Shown here: piece by piece, positions 51,720 to 60,391 of the stretch
How positions within the stretch are numbered: the stretch's first letter is position 1
Layout: each line of letters opens with the position of its first letter
DNA from: Methanofollis sp. W23
Lineage (GTDB): Archaea; Halobacteriota; Methanomicrobia; Methanomicrobiales; Methanofollaceae
Assembly (NCBI RefSeq): GCF_017875325.1
Contig: NZ_JAGGMN010000001.1
Coordinates: forward strand, 1,178,001-1,242,000
Reading direction: 5' to 3'
DNA length: 64,000 nt
Notes under the pieces: generated by a model
Databases searched by the model: none
What the model saw: the letters and a program-made list of their open reading frames with translations, nothing else
Told to the model about the DNA's origin: nothing
Translations under genes and position numbers: made by a program

Positions 51720-52321
51720 GTTTTACACCCTCGCTCTGATTTACAGCACTCTTTTGCATATTCAACGATCCGACCATGTGCCTGCGCATATGCCATGGCG
51801 TCCCTGGGGAGCGCCTGCTCGAAGAGCCGTCGCAGTTCCGCGTCGCCCACGGTGACGCCCATGCACCGGCATATCCGCCTGGTGTAGGCATCGATCACAA
51901 AGGCGAGGCGGCCAAAGCCATAGCAGAGGATGCTGTCTGCGGTCTCCTCGCCGACCCCACGGACCGCCAGGAGTTCTTCACGCAGCCTTGCCGTTGGCAT
52001 CGCCGCGAGGGCTTCGACCCCGCCAAGGTCCGTCACCTGTCCGCAGAGCGCCTTGAGACGTTCGGTCTTTACCCGATAAAAACCGGTCGGCCGCACCGCC
52101 GTCTCGATGACCTCGCGCTCAGTTTCGACCACCCCGGCGACCGAACAACACCTGATCTCCTTGAGGGTGGCGATGGCCTGCTCTACATTCTCCCAGCGAG
52201 TCTGCTGGGTGAGGACGGCCCCGATGAGCACCTCTTCAGGCGGGGCCTCCCACCAGGATATCGCACCGTAGCGACCCTCGAGTTCCTGCAAAAGAACCTG
52301 GATTCTTCTATCTATGTCCAT
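51692..52321 (-). CDS. Endonuclease III-like HhH-GPD DNA glycosylase
   Basis: A 209-residue base-excision-repair glycosylase of the EndoIII/MagIII group: PPEEVLIGAVLTQQTRWENVEQAIA, helix-hairpin-helix LLAVRGVGEETADSILCYG with the catalytic-region Asp in FVIDAYTRRICRCMG. The C-terminus CCKSERGCKTCQVKNLSG follows the Fe-S spacing C-x6-C-x2-C-x5-C but the fourth Cys is replaced by Ser. The usual catalytic Lys position (LPGVGRKTA) reads VRGVGEETA, so it is more like monofunctional enzymes. The ATG at 52321 is chosen; a longer frame from 52348 would overlap the upstream terminator. Confidence 0.85.
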   Translation of the reverse strand: MDIDRRIQVLLQELEGRYGAISWWEAPPEEVLIGAVLTQQTRWENVEQAIATLKEIRCCSVAGVVETEREVIETAVRPTGFYRVKTERLKALCGQVTDLGGVEALAAMPTARLREELLAVRGVGEETADSILCYGFGRLAFVIDAYTRRICRCMGVTVGDAELRRLFEQALPRDAMAYAQAHGRIVEYAKECCKSERGCKTCQVKNLSG

Positions 52322-52324
52322 CGA

Positions 52325-52356
52325 AAAGAAAAAAATAATTCCCTGCACTTGCAGGG
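52325..52356 (-). terminator. Hairpin plus oligo-T terminator of the thioredoxin pair
   Basis: On the minus strand the stem CCCTGC/GCAGGG (52341-52356) is followed by AATTATTTTTTTCTTTT, directly after the second thioredoxin gene. It lies right before the ATG of the EndoIII-like gene, so that gene would depend on read-through. Confidence 0.6.
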
Positions 52357-52369
52357 GCCTGACCCCGCC

Positions 52370-52648
52370 TTATTCTTCCTCGATCAGGGGCTTGAGGTAC
52401 TGTTCCAGGGCGTCGGCCCTGGTCACGCCCTCCAGTTTCTGGATGACCTGGCCATTTTTCTCGATGACCAGCGTCGGGACGACCCTGATGCCGTACTTCA
52501 TCGCCGCCTCCATGTCCTGGTCAACGTCGACCTTCCTGATCTCGACCTGCTCGCCGAGCTTTTCCTTGAGCTCCTCAAGAATAGGCGTCTGCATCTTACA
52601 GGGGCCACACCATGTCGCAAAAAAGTCAGTCAGCACTGGTCTACTCAT
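52370..52648 (-). CDS. Thioredoxin family protein (second of pair)
   Basis: A 92-residue thioredoxin fold with active site FFATWCGPCKMQTPIL, the cis-Pro in RVVPTLVIEKNGQ and a short helical end. It reduces protein disulfides, fed in methanogens by ferredoxin- or F420-linked reductases. The ATG at 52648 has GAGGAG 7 nt before it and overlaps the end of the first thioredoxin gene by 8 bp, so both are translationally coupled. Confidence 0.92.
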   Translation of the reverse strand: MSRPVLTDFFATWCGPCKMQTPILEELKEKLGEQVEIRKVDVDQDMEAAMKYGIRVVPTLVIEKNGQVIQKLEGVTRADALEQYLKPLIEEE

Positions 52649-52943
52649 ATGTGTCTCCTCGCGTTCCATGATCATCGGCCAGGGAATTTAAAAGACTTTC
52701 GAGCGTCTCCGCATCGACAGGACGCTCAAGCCGTGTGACAATTTTTCCCTCCCTTTCGATGACGATGGTCGGCACGGTCGTCAACCGGTAGGCCGAGACC
52801 AGGTCGCGCCTGGCGGCGACGTCGACCTTCCGCACCTCGACCAGATCCCCGAGCCGCCCGGCCACCTCATCCACTGCTGCGGTCTGAGCCCTGCACGGCC
52901 CGCACCATTCTGAGTAGAAGTCGATGAGCACAATCCTTGGCAT
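52641..52943 (-). CDS. Thioredoxin family protein (first of pair)
   Basis: A 100-residue thioredoxin with active site FYSEWCGPCRAQTAAV and cis-Pro TTVPTIVIEREGK. The ATG at 52943 is preferred because a TATA-like CCTATATCCC lies ~30 bp upstream, making the longer upstream frame untranscribed. It shares only moderate similarity with its neighbour, mainly around the active site, so the pair probably has distinct partners. Confidence 0.9.
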   Translation of the reverse strand: MPRIVLIDFYSEWCGPCRAQTAAVDEVAGRLGDLVEVRKVDVAARRDLVSAYRLTTVPTIVIEREGKIVTRLERPVDAETLESLLNSLADDHGTRGDTYE

Positions 52944-53059
52944 AGGGGAGCAGTAGGCAGAAGAGAGGGGATATAGGTTCTGGCATAATTTGAGACCTCC
53001 CAAAACCTTCCCTATCCCACTCTCTACCACAGAGGGAGACCGATGATAAGGGAAAACTG

Positions 53060-53290
53060 GGCCCTGTAGAAACCCTTACCTTTTCTAGGTGCAGGTGTGA
53101 TTCAACCGCCTTCCCCTATCTTCTCGCCGGGGGCTCTGCCCCCGGACCCCCGGGACGAGGATAGTGCAGGGAAGGCAAAATTAGTCGCCATAAAGAGCGT
53201 AATGCTGTCTACTGCCTATCTTCACGCGGGGGGACCGGAGGCGGCGAGCCCCCCGCCAAAGATAACTGTCCAGAGGATTTTTACAGAGCC
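53060..53290 (-). mobile_element. Family A MITE-like element, 231 bp, with perfect 8-bp target duplication
   Basis: Ends GGCCCTGTAGAAA and TTTTTACAGAGCC. Identical flanks GAAAACTG at 53052-53059 and 53291-53298. Both GC hairpins are intact (GGGGGCTCTGCCCCC near 53130). Confidence 0.9.
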
Positions 53291-53376
53291 GAAAACTGAC
53301 CCTTTTGAATTCAGTATGAGGTGATATCACGCCTCACCAATAGGGGATGAAAATTTCCTGTTGTCGAACACTCTAT

Positions 53377-53652
53377 GAGCATATCCCACAACTCTCCTGG
53401 GGTGAATATCTCCTCGAAATGAAGTGCATCCTTCCAGAAATTCTGAACCCTTACCTCCACCAGGGGGCGTGCCGCCCCCCTCTGACCCCCTGCAGATGAA
53501 GAGTGACAGGGGATCGTAGCCCGTCTTCATGGTTTTCTGCCTTCCCGCCCCAATCACCATCAGGGGGTCAGGGGCGAATTTTCCCGGCGTAAGGGGGGGG
53601 GGAGGCGACGAATGCATGGGTGCGTGATGAAAACGCAGTTTGGAATGACCTC
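53377..53652 (+). repeat. Family C element, both ends recognisable
   Basis: The left end GAGCATATCCCACAACTCTC continues with TGGGGTGAATATCTCCTCG and CTTCCAGAAATTCTG; the interior has a GC hairpin; the right end GTTTGGAATGACCTC is a decayed inverse of the left. About 276 bp, no target duplication seen. No gene in 52944-53755. Confidence 0.6.
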
Positions 53653-53755
53653 ATAGTAACCGCTCTTGATGATACTCTCAGGCTGGGAGTGGGTGAGGTG
53701 TGCCTGTGCCCTGGAGAGGCAAGGGGTTCTCCAGGGCCAGAAGATGAGTCTTTAT

Positions 53756-54103
53756 TCACCCCGCGACCGCCCCACCGATCGCCCCGCCGATGAAGGCAAG
53801 AACCCCGTTGACGATGAAGACGCTGACGACCAGGAGTGAACCGACGACAAAACCCGAAAGGAGACCTATGCCCCCCAGGAACGCCGTCGCCCCGATGAGG
53901 ATGAGGATCGCGATGATCACCGCCCCGATGATCCCGGCGACCAACCCCGCCATGCCCCCATTCCACAGTCCCCCCTTCGCGATGTAACCGGCCGCAAATC
54001 CGCCGACCAGGGGCCCGACGATCGGGATGAAGATATTGATGATCATCATCAGGACCCATCCGACAACGACACCCCACCAGAAATTGCCTTCCTCTGTTGC
54101 CAT
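53756..54103 (-). CDS. DUF5518 family membrane protein
   Basis: A 115-residue hydrophobic protein with three or four helices rich in Gly/Ala/Ile (GVVVGWVLMMIINIFIPIVG, GGFAAGYIAKGG, LVAGIIGAVIIAILILIGA, VVGSLLVVSVFIVNGVLAFIGG). The GPLVGGFAAGYIAKGGLWNGGMAGLVAG region is the DUF5518 signature; function unknown. AAGGTGA precedes the ATG, and CTATTTTATATC at ~54140-54151 is its TATA box. Confidence 0.8.
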   Translation of the reverse strand: MATEEGNFWWGVVVGWVLMMIINIFIPIVGPLVGGFAAGYIAKGGLWNGGMAGLVAGIIGAVIIAILILIGATAFLGGIGLLSGFVVGSLLVVSVFIVNGVLAFIGGAIGGAVAG

Positions 54104-54351
54104 ATGGCATCACCTTGCCGGCGATAGAGTGAGCGAAGATATAAAATAGTATGTGGGGAGCGGCACCCAGTTCTTCGGATCTTTTCTCTCTGCCTTCCTG
54201 GCCCAATCCCAATCTCAGGGGTGCAGGGTTGGCCAGTCCCCGGCGAGGGGCAATCAATATACTGCTCAAAAAGATCGGGGCGAGAACACAGACTCTCATC
54301 AGGAAGATTGATCAGGGACGACAGGCGGTCGATCAAAATGAATGAAATTCA

Positions 54352-54972
54352 TTGAACTCACCGTTCTGCGATCTCCTGCCCATCGCCATCGCGACCCTGA
54401 CAACCACCCGCGATGCACTGTCATTATATGGTCGGCCGACACCCCATCCTCTGAGGCGCGGATATAACGGGAGAGCGGTGGGGGGCCGCCTTCACGTGGT
54501 TTCCTTGGGCCAGGGCCGACCGACTATGGGGTGGTGGCCTTCTATGACCCCGGCGCCCGTCCTATCACCGAGGACGCGGCGCGGGAGAACCCTGGTCTAT
54601 GCAGAAGCGTTCGGGCCAGGGGTGGGGGTCAGGGACTTCACCGCCTTTTCCCTCAGATACTATGCCGTGCTCGTCGACCAGGCCACCGACCAGGGTATCG
54701 GCGAGGTGACCGTCGACCGCTACACCGGCGAGGCTGGGATGGACCCCGGCACTGCCAGGTACGATCTTCCCGCTGCAGAGACGATCGCGGAGACCTTCCT
54801 TGACGGGTTTCTGCCGGGTGCAACATTGCAGGAAAACCGGACTTTCCCTGGCTATTACACCTTCAAATACGGGCGCGACGAGAGAGAAGGGATGCTGAGC
54901 GTCAACGACCGGACCGGCCAGGTCTGGGTGCACACCTGGCATGGGCACTCCCTGGGGGCGGGCGACGACTGA
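54352..54972 (+). pseudogene. PepSY-like exported protein gene, 5' part frameshifted
   Basis: The 3' half encodes YYAVLVDQATDQGIGEVTVD, RYTGEAGMDPGTARYD, AETFLDGFLPGATLQENRTF, PGYYTFKYGRDEREGMLSVN, DRTGQVWVHTWHG, the C-terminal half of a PepSY-like family of exported methanogen proteins. Its N-terminal continuation (YGVVAFYDPGARPITEDAAR) sits in a different frame up to ~54585. The two join by a single-base shift near 54585-54595, and no signal peptide is found upstream. I read it as a decayed gene; a sequencing error is the alternative. Confidence 0.6.
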
Positions 54973-55073
54973 CAGCGAGAGGTATGAATGCGACATTTTG
55001 AGACCGCGTGACGCACCCATCTTCCCATAGTCCCACACGGGGGGCTCAATCAAAAATCAGAAATTTTCGTACA

Positions 55074-56302
55074 TTCGAGCATATCCCAAAAGTATCCAGA
55101 GTTCGATCAATCATCTGGATCAAGACTCTTTTCGGCCGTTCATCTATCTTCCTGCTTCAATTGCCATCTAGAGGTTTTCAGAGGCAACGCCTCCCGGGGG
55201 AGTGGCGGAGGAACGCATATACATCAGCCGTGCCGCCCACAGAGAGCATAAAGAATGTTTCCTTGCTCTCTCCTGCCGGGGGGAGACCCCCCGGACCCCC
55301 ATATGACGAAGATAGCCGAGGGGGGGGCACCAATCTCTTGAATGACACCATGCTTCAGAAACTTCTTCTCCTCACCGATCAAGGCCAGAGAAGTTTTGGG
55401 ATACCCTCTTCATTATCACCTGGCCACAGGGATGCCAATGGAGTCGGGATAGCAGAATAAACGACCATGACGAGGACATTGCCGCCCTCGACCTCTCTTC
55501 GCGCGGGGGGTCAGTGGGGACAGAGATAGTCACCCGGAGGGGTTATCATGAGCATATCCTAAAACTCTCTGAAACTTGGGTTCTGTAGAATCGAGCATGA
55601 TCCTGAAGCTCACGCATACGTGATTGAACATTATCACGGTCCTCCAGGATGTGTAGATCCGTGCCCGCCCCTTCAGCACAGGACACTCTGTGAGACCCCC
55701 GCCTATCCTCTCTCCGTCCCTGGTGCGAGACGACGGTGAGACGGTGCTGCGCTGAGGGCAAGCGATCTTTCTGAAAGAGTTTCTGTAGTTCGTAGATCAG
55801 GTCTGGAGGAACCAGGCGAAGAAAAATTATCATACAAACCTCCCAGGTTCATCGTCAGGATCATTTTCATGGTAATTCCTCTGGATGACCATCTCTTGCA
55901 GGGGGTGTGCCACCCCCCGAACCCCCCGTGTCACGATAGATCAAGGACCGCACCACTCTCTTTATGGCCATCTATTCTGCCTTCCAGGCCCAATCTTGAT
56001 CCAGGGGGTCCAGGGGCGGCACGTCCCAGGTGCGAGCGCGTGGGAAGGCCATAGATGCTTCTGTACGCTATGAAGAGACGAGGACCTCTTAACCGTCGTC
56101 CCCCGTTAAATTCACGCTTTCCCTATATACCGCGCCGGGGGCGCTGCCCCCGGACCTCCTGGAATGAAGAGAGAGTCGGGAAGGCACACTCAATGATCAT
56201 GGAAAGGGGATTGCCGTCCACCGCCTATCGCTCGCGCGGGGGAACCGGGGGGCTTGGCCGCCCCCCGCCAAAGATAACTGCCCAGAGGATTTCTACAGAA
56301 CC
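55074..56302. repeat. Long cluster of family C, B and A fragments
   Basis: C ends at 55077 (GAGCATATCCCAAAAG), ~55385-55412 (GAGAAGTTTTGGGATACCCTC) and 55550 (GAGCATATCCTAAAACTCTC). A complete B copy starts at 55577 region (TCTGTAGAATCGAGCATGATC), ends near 55872, and is joined to A-type sequence to ~56090. A minus-oriented A half with hairpin (GGGGGCGCTGCCCCC) ends in TTTCTACAGAACC at 56290-56302. No gene in 54973-56633. Confidence 0.65.
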
Positions 56303-56354
56303 CCTTTTTCAGAACGATCCATCCCTATCTTCTCCCCTGAGGTTCCGGGGACAG

Positions 56355-56485
56355 CAATGAAGCAGAGTCTTCCTCTGGTATCCTGCTCAGAAGGGGGAGG
56401 GCAGGGGTCCATTCACTCTTAGAGGACTCCAATCATTTCCAACCGCGTATGCGTGAGTCTGGGGTTCATGTCAGATTCTACAAAC
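56355..56485 (-). repeat. Family B fragment on the minus strand
   Basis: GGTATCCTGCTCAGAAGGGGG to CATGTCAGATTCTACAAACCC is the inverse of the B left region (compare 42659). Confidence 0.55.
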
Positions 56486-56633
56486 CCAATATGCCCAAAA
56501 TCCCAGGACCTCGCCATGATACATATCGCCACTCCCAGGACGCCGGGCGGTCGCCCCCTGATCCAAATGCACACCTTCATAACCTCAGCAAGCATTTACT
56601 CCTGTGCAGCACAATACTGCATGAGTTAATCGT

Positions 56634-56804
56634 ATGGAAAGAAGAGGCAATTTTGGTGGGCGGAGAGACTTCGGCCCCCGTGAGATGCACAAGGCAATCT
56701 GCTCTGACTGCGGCAAAGAGTGTGAAGTTCCGTTCAAGCCCACTGAGGGAAGACCGGTCTACTGCAACGACTGCTTCCCCAAGCACAGAAAGCCCAGGTA
56801 CTGA
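56634..56804 (+). CDS. CxxC-x17-CxxC small zinc protein
   Basis: A 56-residue protein starting MERRGNFGGRRDFGPREMHK and continuing AICSDCGKECEVPFKPTEGR, PVYCNDCFPKHRKPRY. The four cysteines are spaced exactly C-x2-C-x17-C-x2-C, the signature of a small zinc-binding domain family (TIGR04272-type, from memory), found in archaea and bacteria, often with a basic RGG-like N-terminus that may contact nucleic acid. No Shine-Dalgarno site is obvious. It is embedded in a repeat-rich spacer but is itself clearly coding. Confidence 0.85.
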   Translation: MERRGNFGGRRDFGPREMHKAICSDCGKECEVPFKPTEGRPVYCNDCFPKHRKPRY

Positions 56805-57136
56805 TCTGAAATCATCTGATTTCAGAGCTATTCGAGATGGAGCGGTTCACCATGACCGCTTCTCAATTTTGATCTGCACGATTTTTTGCTCGTACTCTTC
56901 TGTGTCACCATTTGACCACTGCGCCCTCTCTCATTCAAGGCTGTGGGAAGAGAATACAGAACGGCTTTGGAGAATTCGATATGAAGCGAATGCACACCCC
57001 AGGGCACAAGTGGATAGAAAAGATTCTGTGAGGAGGGGGCCATTGCGCCGGGCGACACTCGCCCCCAACTGGCGAGGGGTGAGGGGCGAGGGGGGTGACA
57101 CACATCCTCCCCACACAATAGGCAAGGGGTTCCCAT

Positions 57137-57204
57137 GAGCATATCCCACAACTCTCCTGGGGTGAAGATCTCATCGAACCGAAGTGCTTCCTTCCAGAAA
57201 TTCA
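57137..57204 (+). repeat. Family C left end
   Basis: GAGCATATCCCACAACTCTC, GGGGTGAAGATCTCATCGAA and CTTCCTTCCAGAAATTC match the 53377 copy. Upstream, 57000-57130 is a decayed short family A arm pair. Confidence 0.6.
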
Positions 57205-57341
57205 AAACGATTTCCTCCACCAGGGGAGACCCCCACGACGAGGAGAGGGGGGAGCGGCGATCGAGTGAGGTCTCCACCTGGCTCTCCTGTCTTATATTGA
57301 GAGATCACACGACGAAAAATGATCATCAAATCTGCGTGACG

Positions 57342-57571
57342 GGCTTTGTAGAAATCATTGTGATGGTTCTCTTCGCCGGGGGGCGTGCCGCCACCCGAAC
57401 CCCCGCGTGAAGATAGGCAGCGGGCGGCAATTTCCTCTTCATGGTCATTGATGGTGCCTTCCCAGCCCAATCTTCGTCCCGAGGGTCCGGGGGCAGCGCC
57501 CCCGGCGGGAGCATGGGGGAAGGCGGTTGAGTCAGTTTGCATTGAGAAGAGGCGAGGGTTTCTACAGAGCC
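57342..57571 (+). mobile_element. Family A MITE-like element, 230 bp, with perfect 8-bp target duplication
   Basis: Ends GGCTTTGTAGAAA and TTTCTACAGAGCC. Flanks GCGTGACG at 57334-57341 and 57572-57579 are identical. The bases after the right flank (GGCTTT) resemble the element start, so the target itself looked like an end. It lies just downstream of the epoxyqueuosine-reductase-like gene's stop. Confidence 0.9.
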
Positions 57572-57629
57572 GCGTGACGGGCTTTCCTCATGCTGAATTC
57601 CGCAGAGCCACTCTTCCCTTCTCCCTGCC

Positions 57630-58433
57630 TCACCTGCTCCCATATGCGCGCACATGCTCCCAGGCGCGGTGCAGGTCAGGGCGGCGCGTATGGTCTCCAT
57701 AGACCGAGGCGTCCTCCCTGTCATAGAACGCCCGGTCCCTCCCGATTGGGCAGACCTTGATGCAGACCCCGCACGGGGCAAGCCGCCGCTTCTCCAGTTC
57801 GGCGCTGTTTTTCGCGCAGGCCTTTTTGTCAGTAAGACCCTCGGGATAGTCCTCAGCCTTGAGGGCACCTGCCGGACACATCTCCACGCAGCGCATACAG
57901 CGGTTGCAGACCTCTTCGGTCATCACCGGATCGGAGGGGAGGGGCGCGGCGGTGAGCACTGATCCGAAACGGACCCGTGGCCCATACTCGGGGGTGAGAA
58001 GCATATTGTTCACCCCAAAGGTCCCAAGCCCCGCAAAGTATGCGGCGTGCCGGTGAGAGAAGAAGGCGACCGGATTTTTCAGGAGCGCCCCGATCCCTCC
58101 ATACCCGTCCCGCGGCACAAAGACCGAAGGATATCCCTCTTCATTGAGAAACTCTGCCAGGCGGTAGGTGTACTGGTCCAGGAGGGCGTTCACCGTCATG
58201 TAGGTCTCGCGGTACCAGATGGACGGAGCGCTCTCCAGCGCCGGGAGATGGACCGGGAGACCGATCACGACCACCGAGCGCGCCTCAGGGAAGAAGTGCC
58301 GCGGATAAAATTCTTCGGGCATCCAGGGTTGGAAAGGCGGTTCCTCCCACCGTTCGACATCCGCCACCCCGACGAGAGGGATCTCCATCGCCCGGCACCG
58401 CTGGAGAAGGGCGGCTTTCAGGTCCTCGTGCAT
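57630..58433 (-). CDS. Epoxyqueuosine reductase-like 4Fe-4S protein
   Basis: A 267-residue protein with an N-terminal corrinoid-reductase-like region (IPLVGVADVERWEEPPF, EARSVVVIGLPVHLPALES, AAYFAGLGTFGVNNMLLTPEYGPRVRFGSVLTAAPL) and two ferredoxin-type clusters: CNRCMRCVEMCPAGAL and, after KKACAKN, CGVCIKVCPIG. This is the QueG/cobalamin-dependent reductase family layout but lacks the C-terminal HEAT repeats of true QueG; archaea do not make queuosine by that route, so the substrate is uncertain (possibly a reductive or demethylation partner). The ATG at 58433 has an AGGGATC upstream. Divergent from the RsbW-like/GNAT gene. Confidence 0.82.
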   Translation of the reverse strand: MHEDLKAALLQRCRAMEIPLVGVADVERWEEPPFQPWMPEEFYPRHFFPEARSVVVIGLPVHLPALESAPSIWYRETYMTVNALLDQYTYRLAEFLNEEGYPSVFVPRDGYGGIGALLKNPVAFFSHRHAAYFAGLGTFGVNNMLLTPEYGPRVRFGSVLTAAPLPSDPVMTEEVCNRCMRCVEMCPAGALKAEDYPEGLTDKKACAKNSAELEKRRLAPCGVCIKVCPIGRDRAFYDREDASVYGDHTRRPDLHRAWEHVRAYGSR

Positions 58434-58539
58434 GATGATCCCTTCTCCTACATGCGGCATGAAATGCGTTGTGCTCCGACCCGACAAGACCAGAAACACT
58501 CAAGAACCCCCATGTCATAGAAGGGCAGAAGGTGTTCGT

Positions 58540-60000
58540 GTGCCAGAGCGGTGTATAGTCTGTATCCCAGGTGACCCCTCCTACCTCCCGCTGGTCAGGT
58601 CAGGCATCGCTCACCTCTCGTCCCTTGCCGGGTGCTCAGAGGACGAGGCACACGCCGTCGCCTCCTGCGTCGAAGAAGTCGTCGCTCATCTCATCGCCCA
58701 TGCCTTCTCGACCCGCGGAGAAGAGGCCATCACGCTCACCTTTGAGCGCACCGGCGAGATGCTGGAGATCACGCTCAGGGAGAAGGGGGCACCCTACGAC
58801 CCGGCGGTCGAGGGACCGCCCCCCGGTCTCGACCAATGGAGGACGGTGCTTGACGGCGTCGCCTTCCACACCCTTGGCGCCGCAGGCAAAGAGACGCGGC
58901 TGTGGAAACGGCTCCCTCCCGCAAGGATTCCTACGGCAGAGGAGGAGGCCGGTAGCCCCGCACTCCACGGATCTGACGCTCCATTCGCCTGCGAGATCAG
59001 GCCGAGCCATATCGACGAGGCCGTGGCGATCACGCAGCGTGCCTATCTCTCGTACGGCTACTCGTACGGCTACGAAGATGTCTATTTTCCTGATCGCCTC
59101 AAAGCCCTCATCAGGAGCGGACAACTCAGTTCGTTCGTCGCCGTCCACGATGGGGCGGTGATCGGCCATGCCGGGCTGCTCTTCGGGGACGATCCTGGCG
59201 CGGCCGAACTCTCGCTCGGGTTTGTGGACCCCCCGTTCCGCAGGCACGGGGTCTTCAAGCGACTGATGGCGACGACCGCGCACGAGGCCGAGCGGCGGGG
59301 TCTCTGTGCGGTGAGGGGGCAGGGCGTCTGCACCCACCCGTACTCGCAGAAGTCTGTCGCATTCCTTGGGATGAGCGAGTGCGCCCTCTTCCTCTCCCAC
59401 TATCCTGTGATGCAGTTTACGGGAATCGCTACCGAGAACCAGGCCAGAGAGAGCGTCGTGCTCCTCTACCGCTACCTGAGAAGACCAGGGCCCACGACAC
59501 TTTTTGTACCCCCCCATCACGAGGAGATGGTCCGCACGATCTACCGCCGCCTTGGGGGCGTGCCGCGTTTTGAGACCACCTGGGAGTGTCCGATGGAATG
59601 GAGCGACCCCGAGACCAGACCTACAGTGGAGATCGAACCGTACGGTTCGGCACAGGTCGCCGTCCACTCCTATGGTGCAGAGACCCTGCCCTCGCTCAGG
59701 GCGGTCCTTCGAGACCTCTGCACCAGACGCCTGGAAGTCGTCTACCTCTCCCTCCCGCTCACCGACCCGATCACCAGGTGGATCACCGGCACGATCGAGG
59801 AGATGGGGTTCTTCTTTGCCGGGGTGGACCCCTCGTCCAACGGCGAGGACCGTCTTATCCTCCAGTACCTCAACAACCAGGTCGTCGACTATAACCGCGT
59901 ATTCATCGGTTCGGTCTTTGGAGAAGAGATGAAGGAGTATGTGCGCCGGTGCGACCCTGGAGAGGGGGCGGGGGAACGTGCTCCTGAGCGGGGGGTATAG
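58540..60000 (+). CDS. RsbW-like ATPase domain fused to GNAT acetyltransferase
   Basis: A ~486-residue protein. Residues ~5-130 resemble an anti-sigma-factor kinase HATPase (YLPLVRSGIAHLSSLAGCSEDEAHAVASCVEEVVAHLIAHAF, then LEITLREKGAPYDP), but the N-box Asn position is His (VVAHLIAHA). Residues ~150-300 form a GNAT fold (EIRPSHIDEAVAITQRAYLSYGYSY, VIGHAGLLF, ELSLGFVDPPFRRHGVFKRLMA), followed by ~180 further residues of a second acetyltransferase-like or unknown domain. The start is probably GTG at 58540 (AAGGTG 7 nt before); an ATG at 58432 would overlap the divergent gene's start codon. Confidence 0.8.
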   Translation: MPERCIVCIPGDPSYLPLVRSGIAHLSSLAGCSEDEAHAVASCVEEVVAHLIAHAFSTRGEEAITLTFERTGEMLEITLREKGAPYDPAVEGPPPGLDQWRTVLDGVAFHTLGAAGKETRLWKRLPPARIPTAEEEAGSPALHGSDAPFACEIRPSHIDEAVAITQRAYLSYGYSYGYEDVYFPDRLKALIRSGQLSSFVAVHDGAVIGHAGLLFGDDPGAAELSLGFVDPPFRRHGVFKRLMATTAHEAERRGLCAVRGQGVCTHPYSQKSVAFLGMSECALFLSHYPVMQFTGIATENQARESVVLLYRYLRRPGPTTLFVPPHHEEMVRTIYRRLGGVPRFETTWECPMEWSDPETRPTVEIEPYGSAQVAVHSYGAETLPSLRAVLRDLCTRRLEVVYLSLPLTDPITRWITGTIEEMGFFFAGVDPSSNGEDRLILQYLNNQVVDYNRVFIGSVFGEEMKEYVRRCDPGEGAGERAPERGV

Positions 60001-60391
60001 TATGCACCAGACTTCTCGCCTTCTCTCACCTCACAGATTTTTGCCACCGGTCCACGACAGAGAAGGGTGAGGAAACACTATATGGGTTCAAAGACATATA
60101 TAGATCCAAATACCGGTCAATAGTTTTGTCCGACGGCATGGGCTACGTCTATTCCACGCCTCCAGGTTTTCCATGACTGATACTCTGGCACCATAGAATA
60201 TCCAGAAAGATCATAGAGAATAGTTTTCAGGTCTCATCATGATGGACGGTTCTTTTTTCCGACCATTTCAAGCCCTGTTTCAGTCCTGCGACCAACCCCG
60301 ACCAGTCCATGCCGTCTGTTAGAAAGATCTCGATTCAAAGAGGGATATCAGGAACGTAGAAAAAAACCAGGAAAATAATGAGACAAAAGGT
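60001..60391. other. Gene-free spacer before the MATE gene
   Basis: I see no gene. TATA-like ACATATATAGATCC lies at 60094-60107 and CACTATATGGG at ~60077, so a long leader or a short transcript is possible. No repeat family member is evident here. Confidence 0.4.

Noticed and set aside
56828-57277. 149-codon minus-strand frame (LNFWKEALRFDEIFTPGELWDM...)
   Set aside because: The protein-like stretch is the reverse translation of family C repeats, which recur in other frames and with frame-breaking indels elsewhere.
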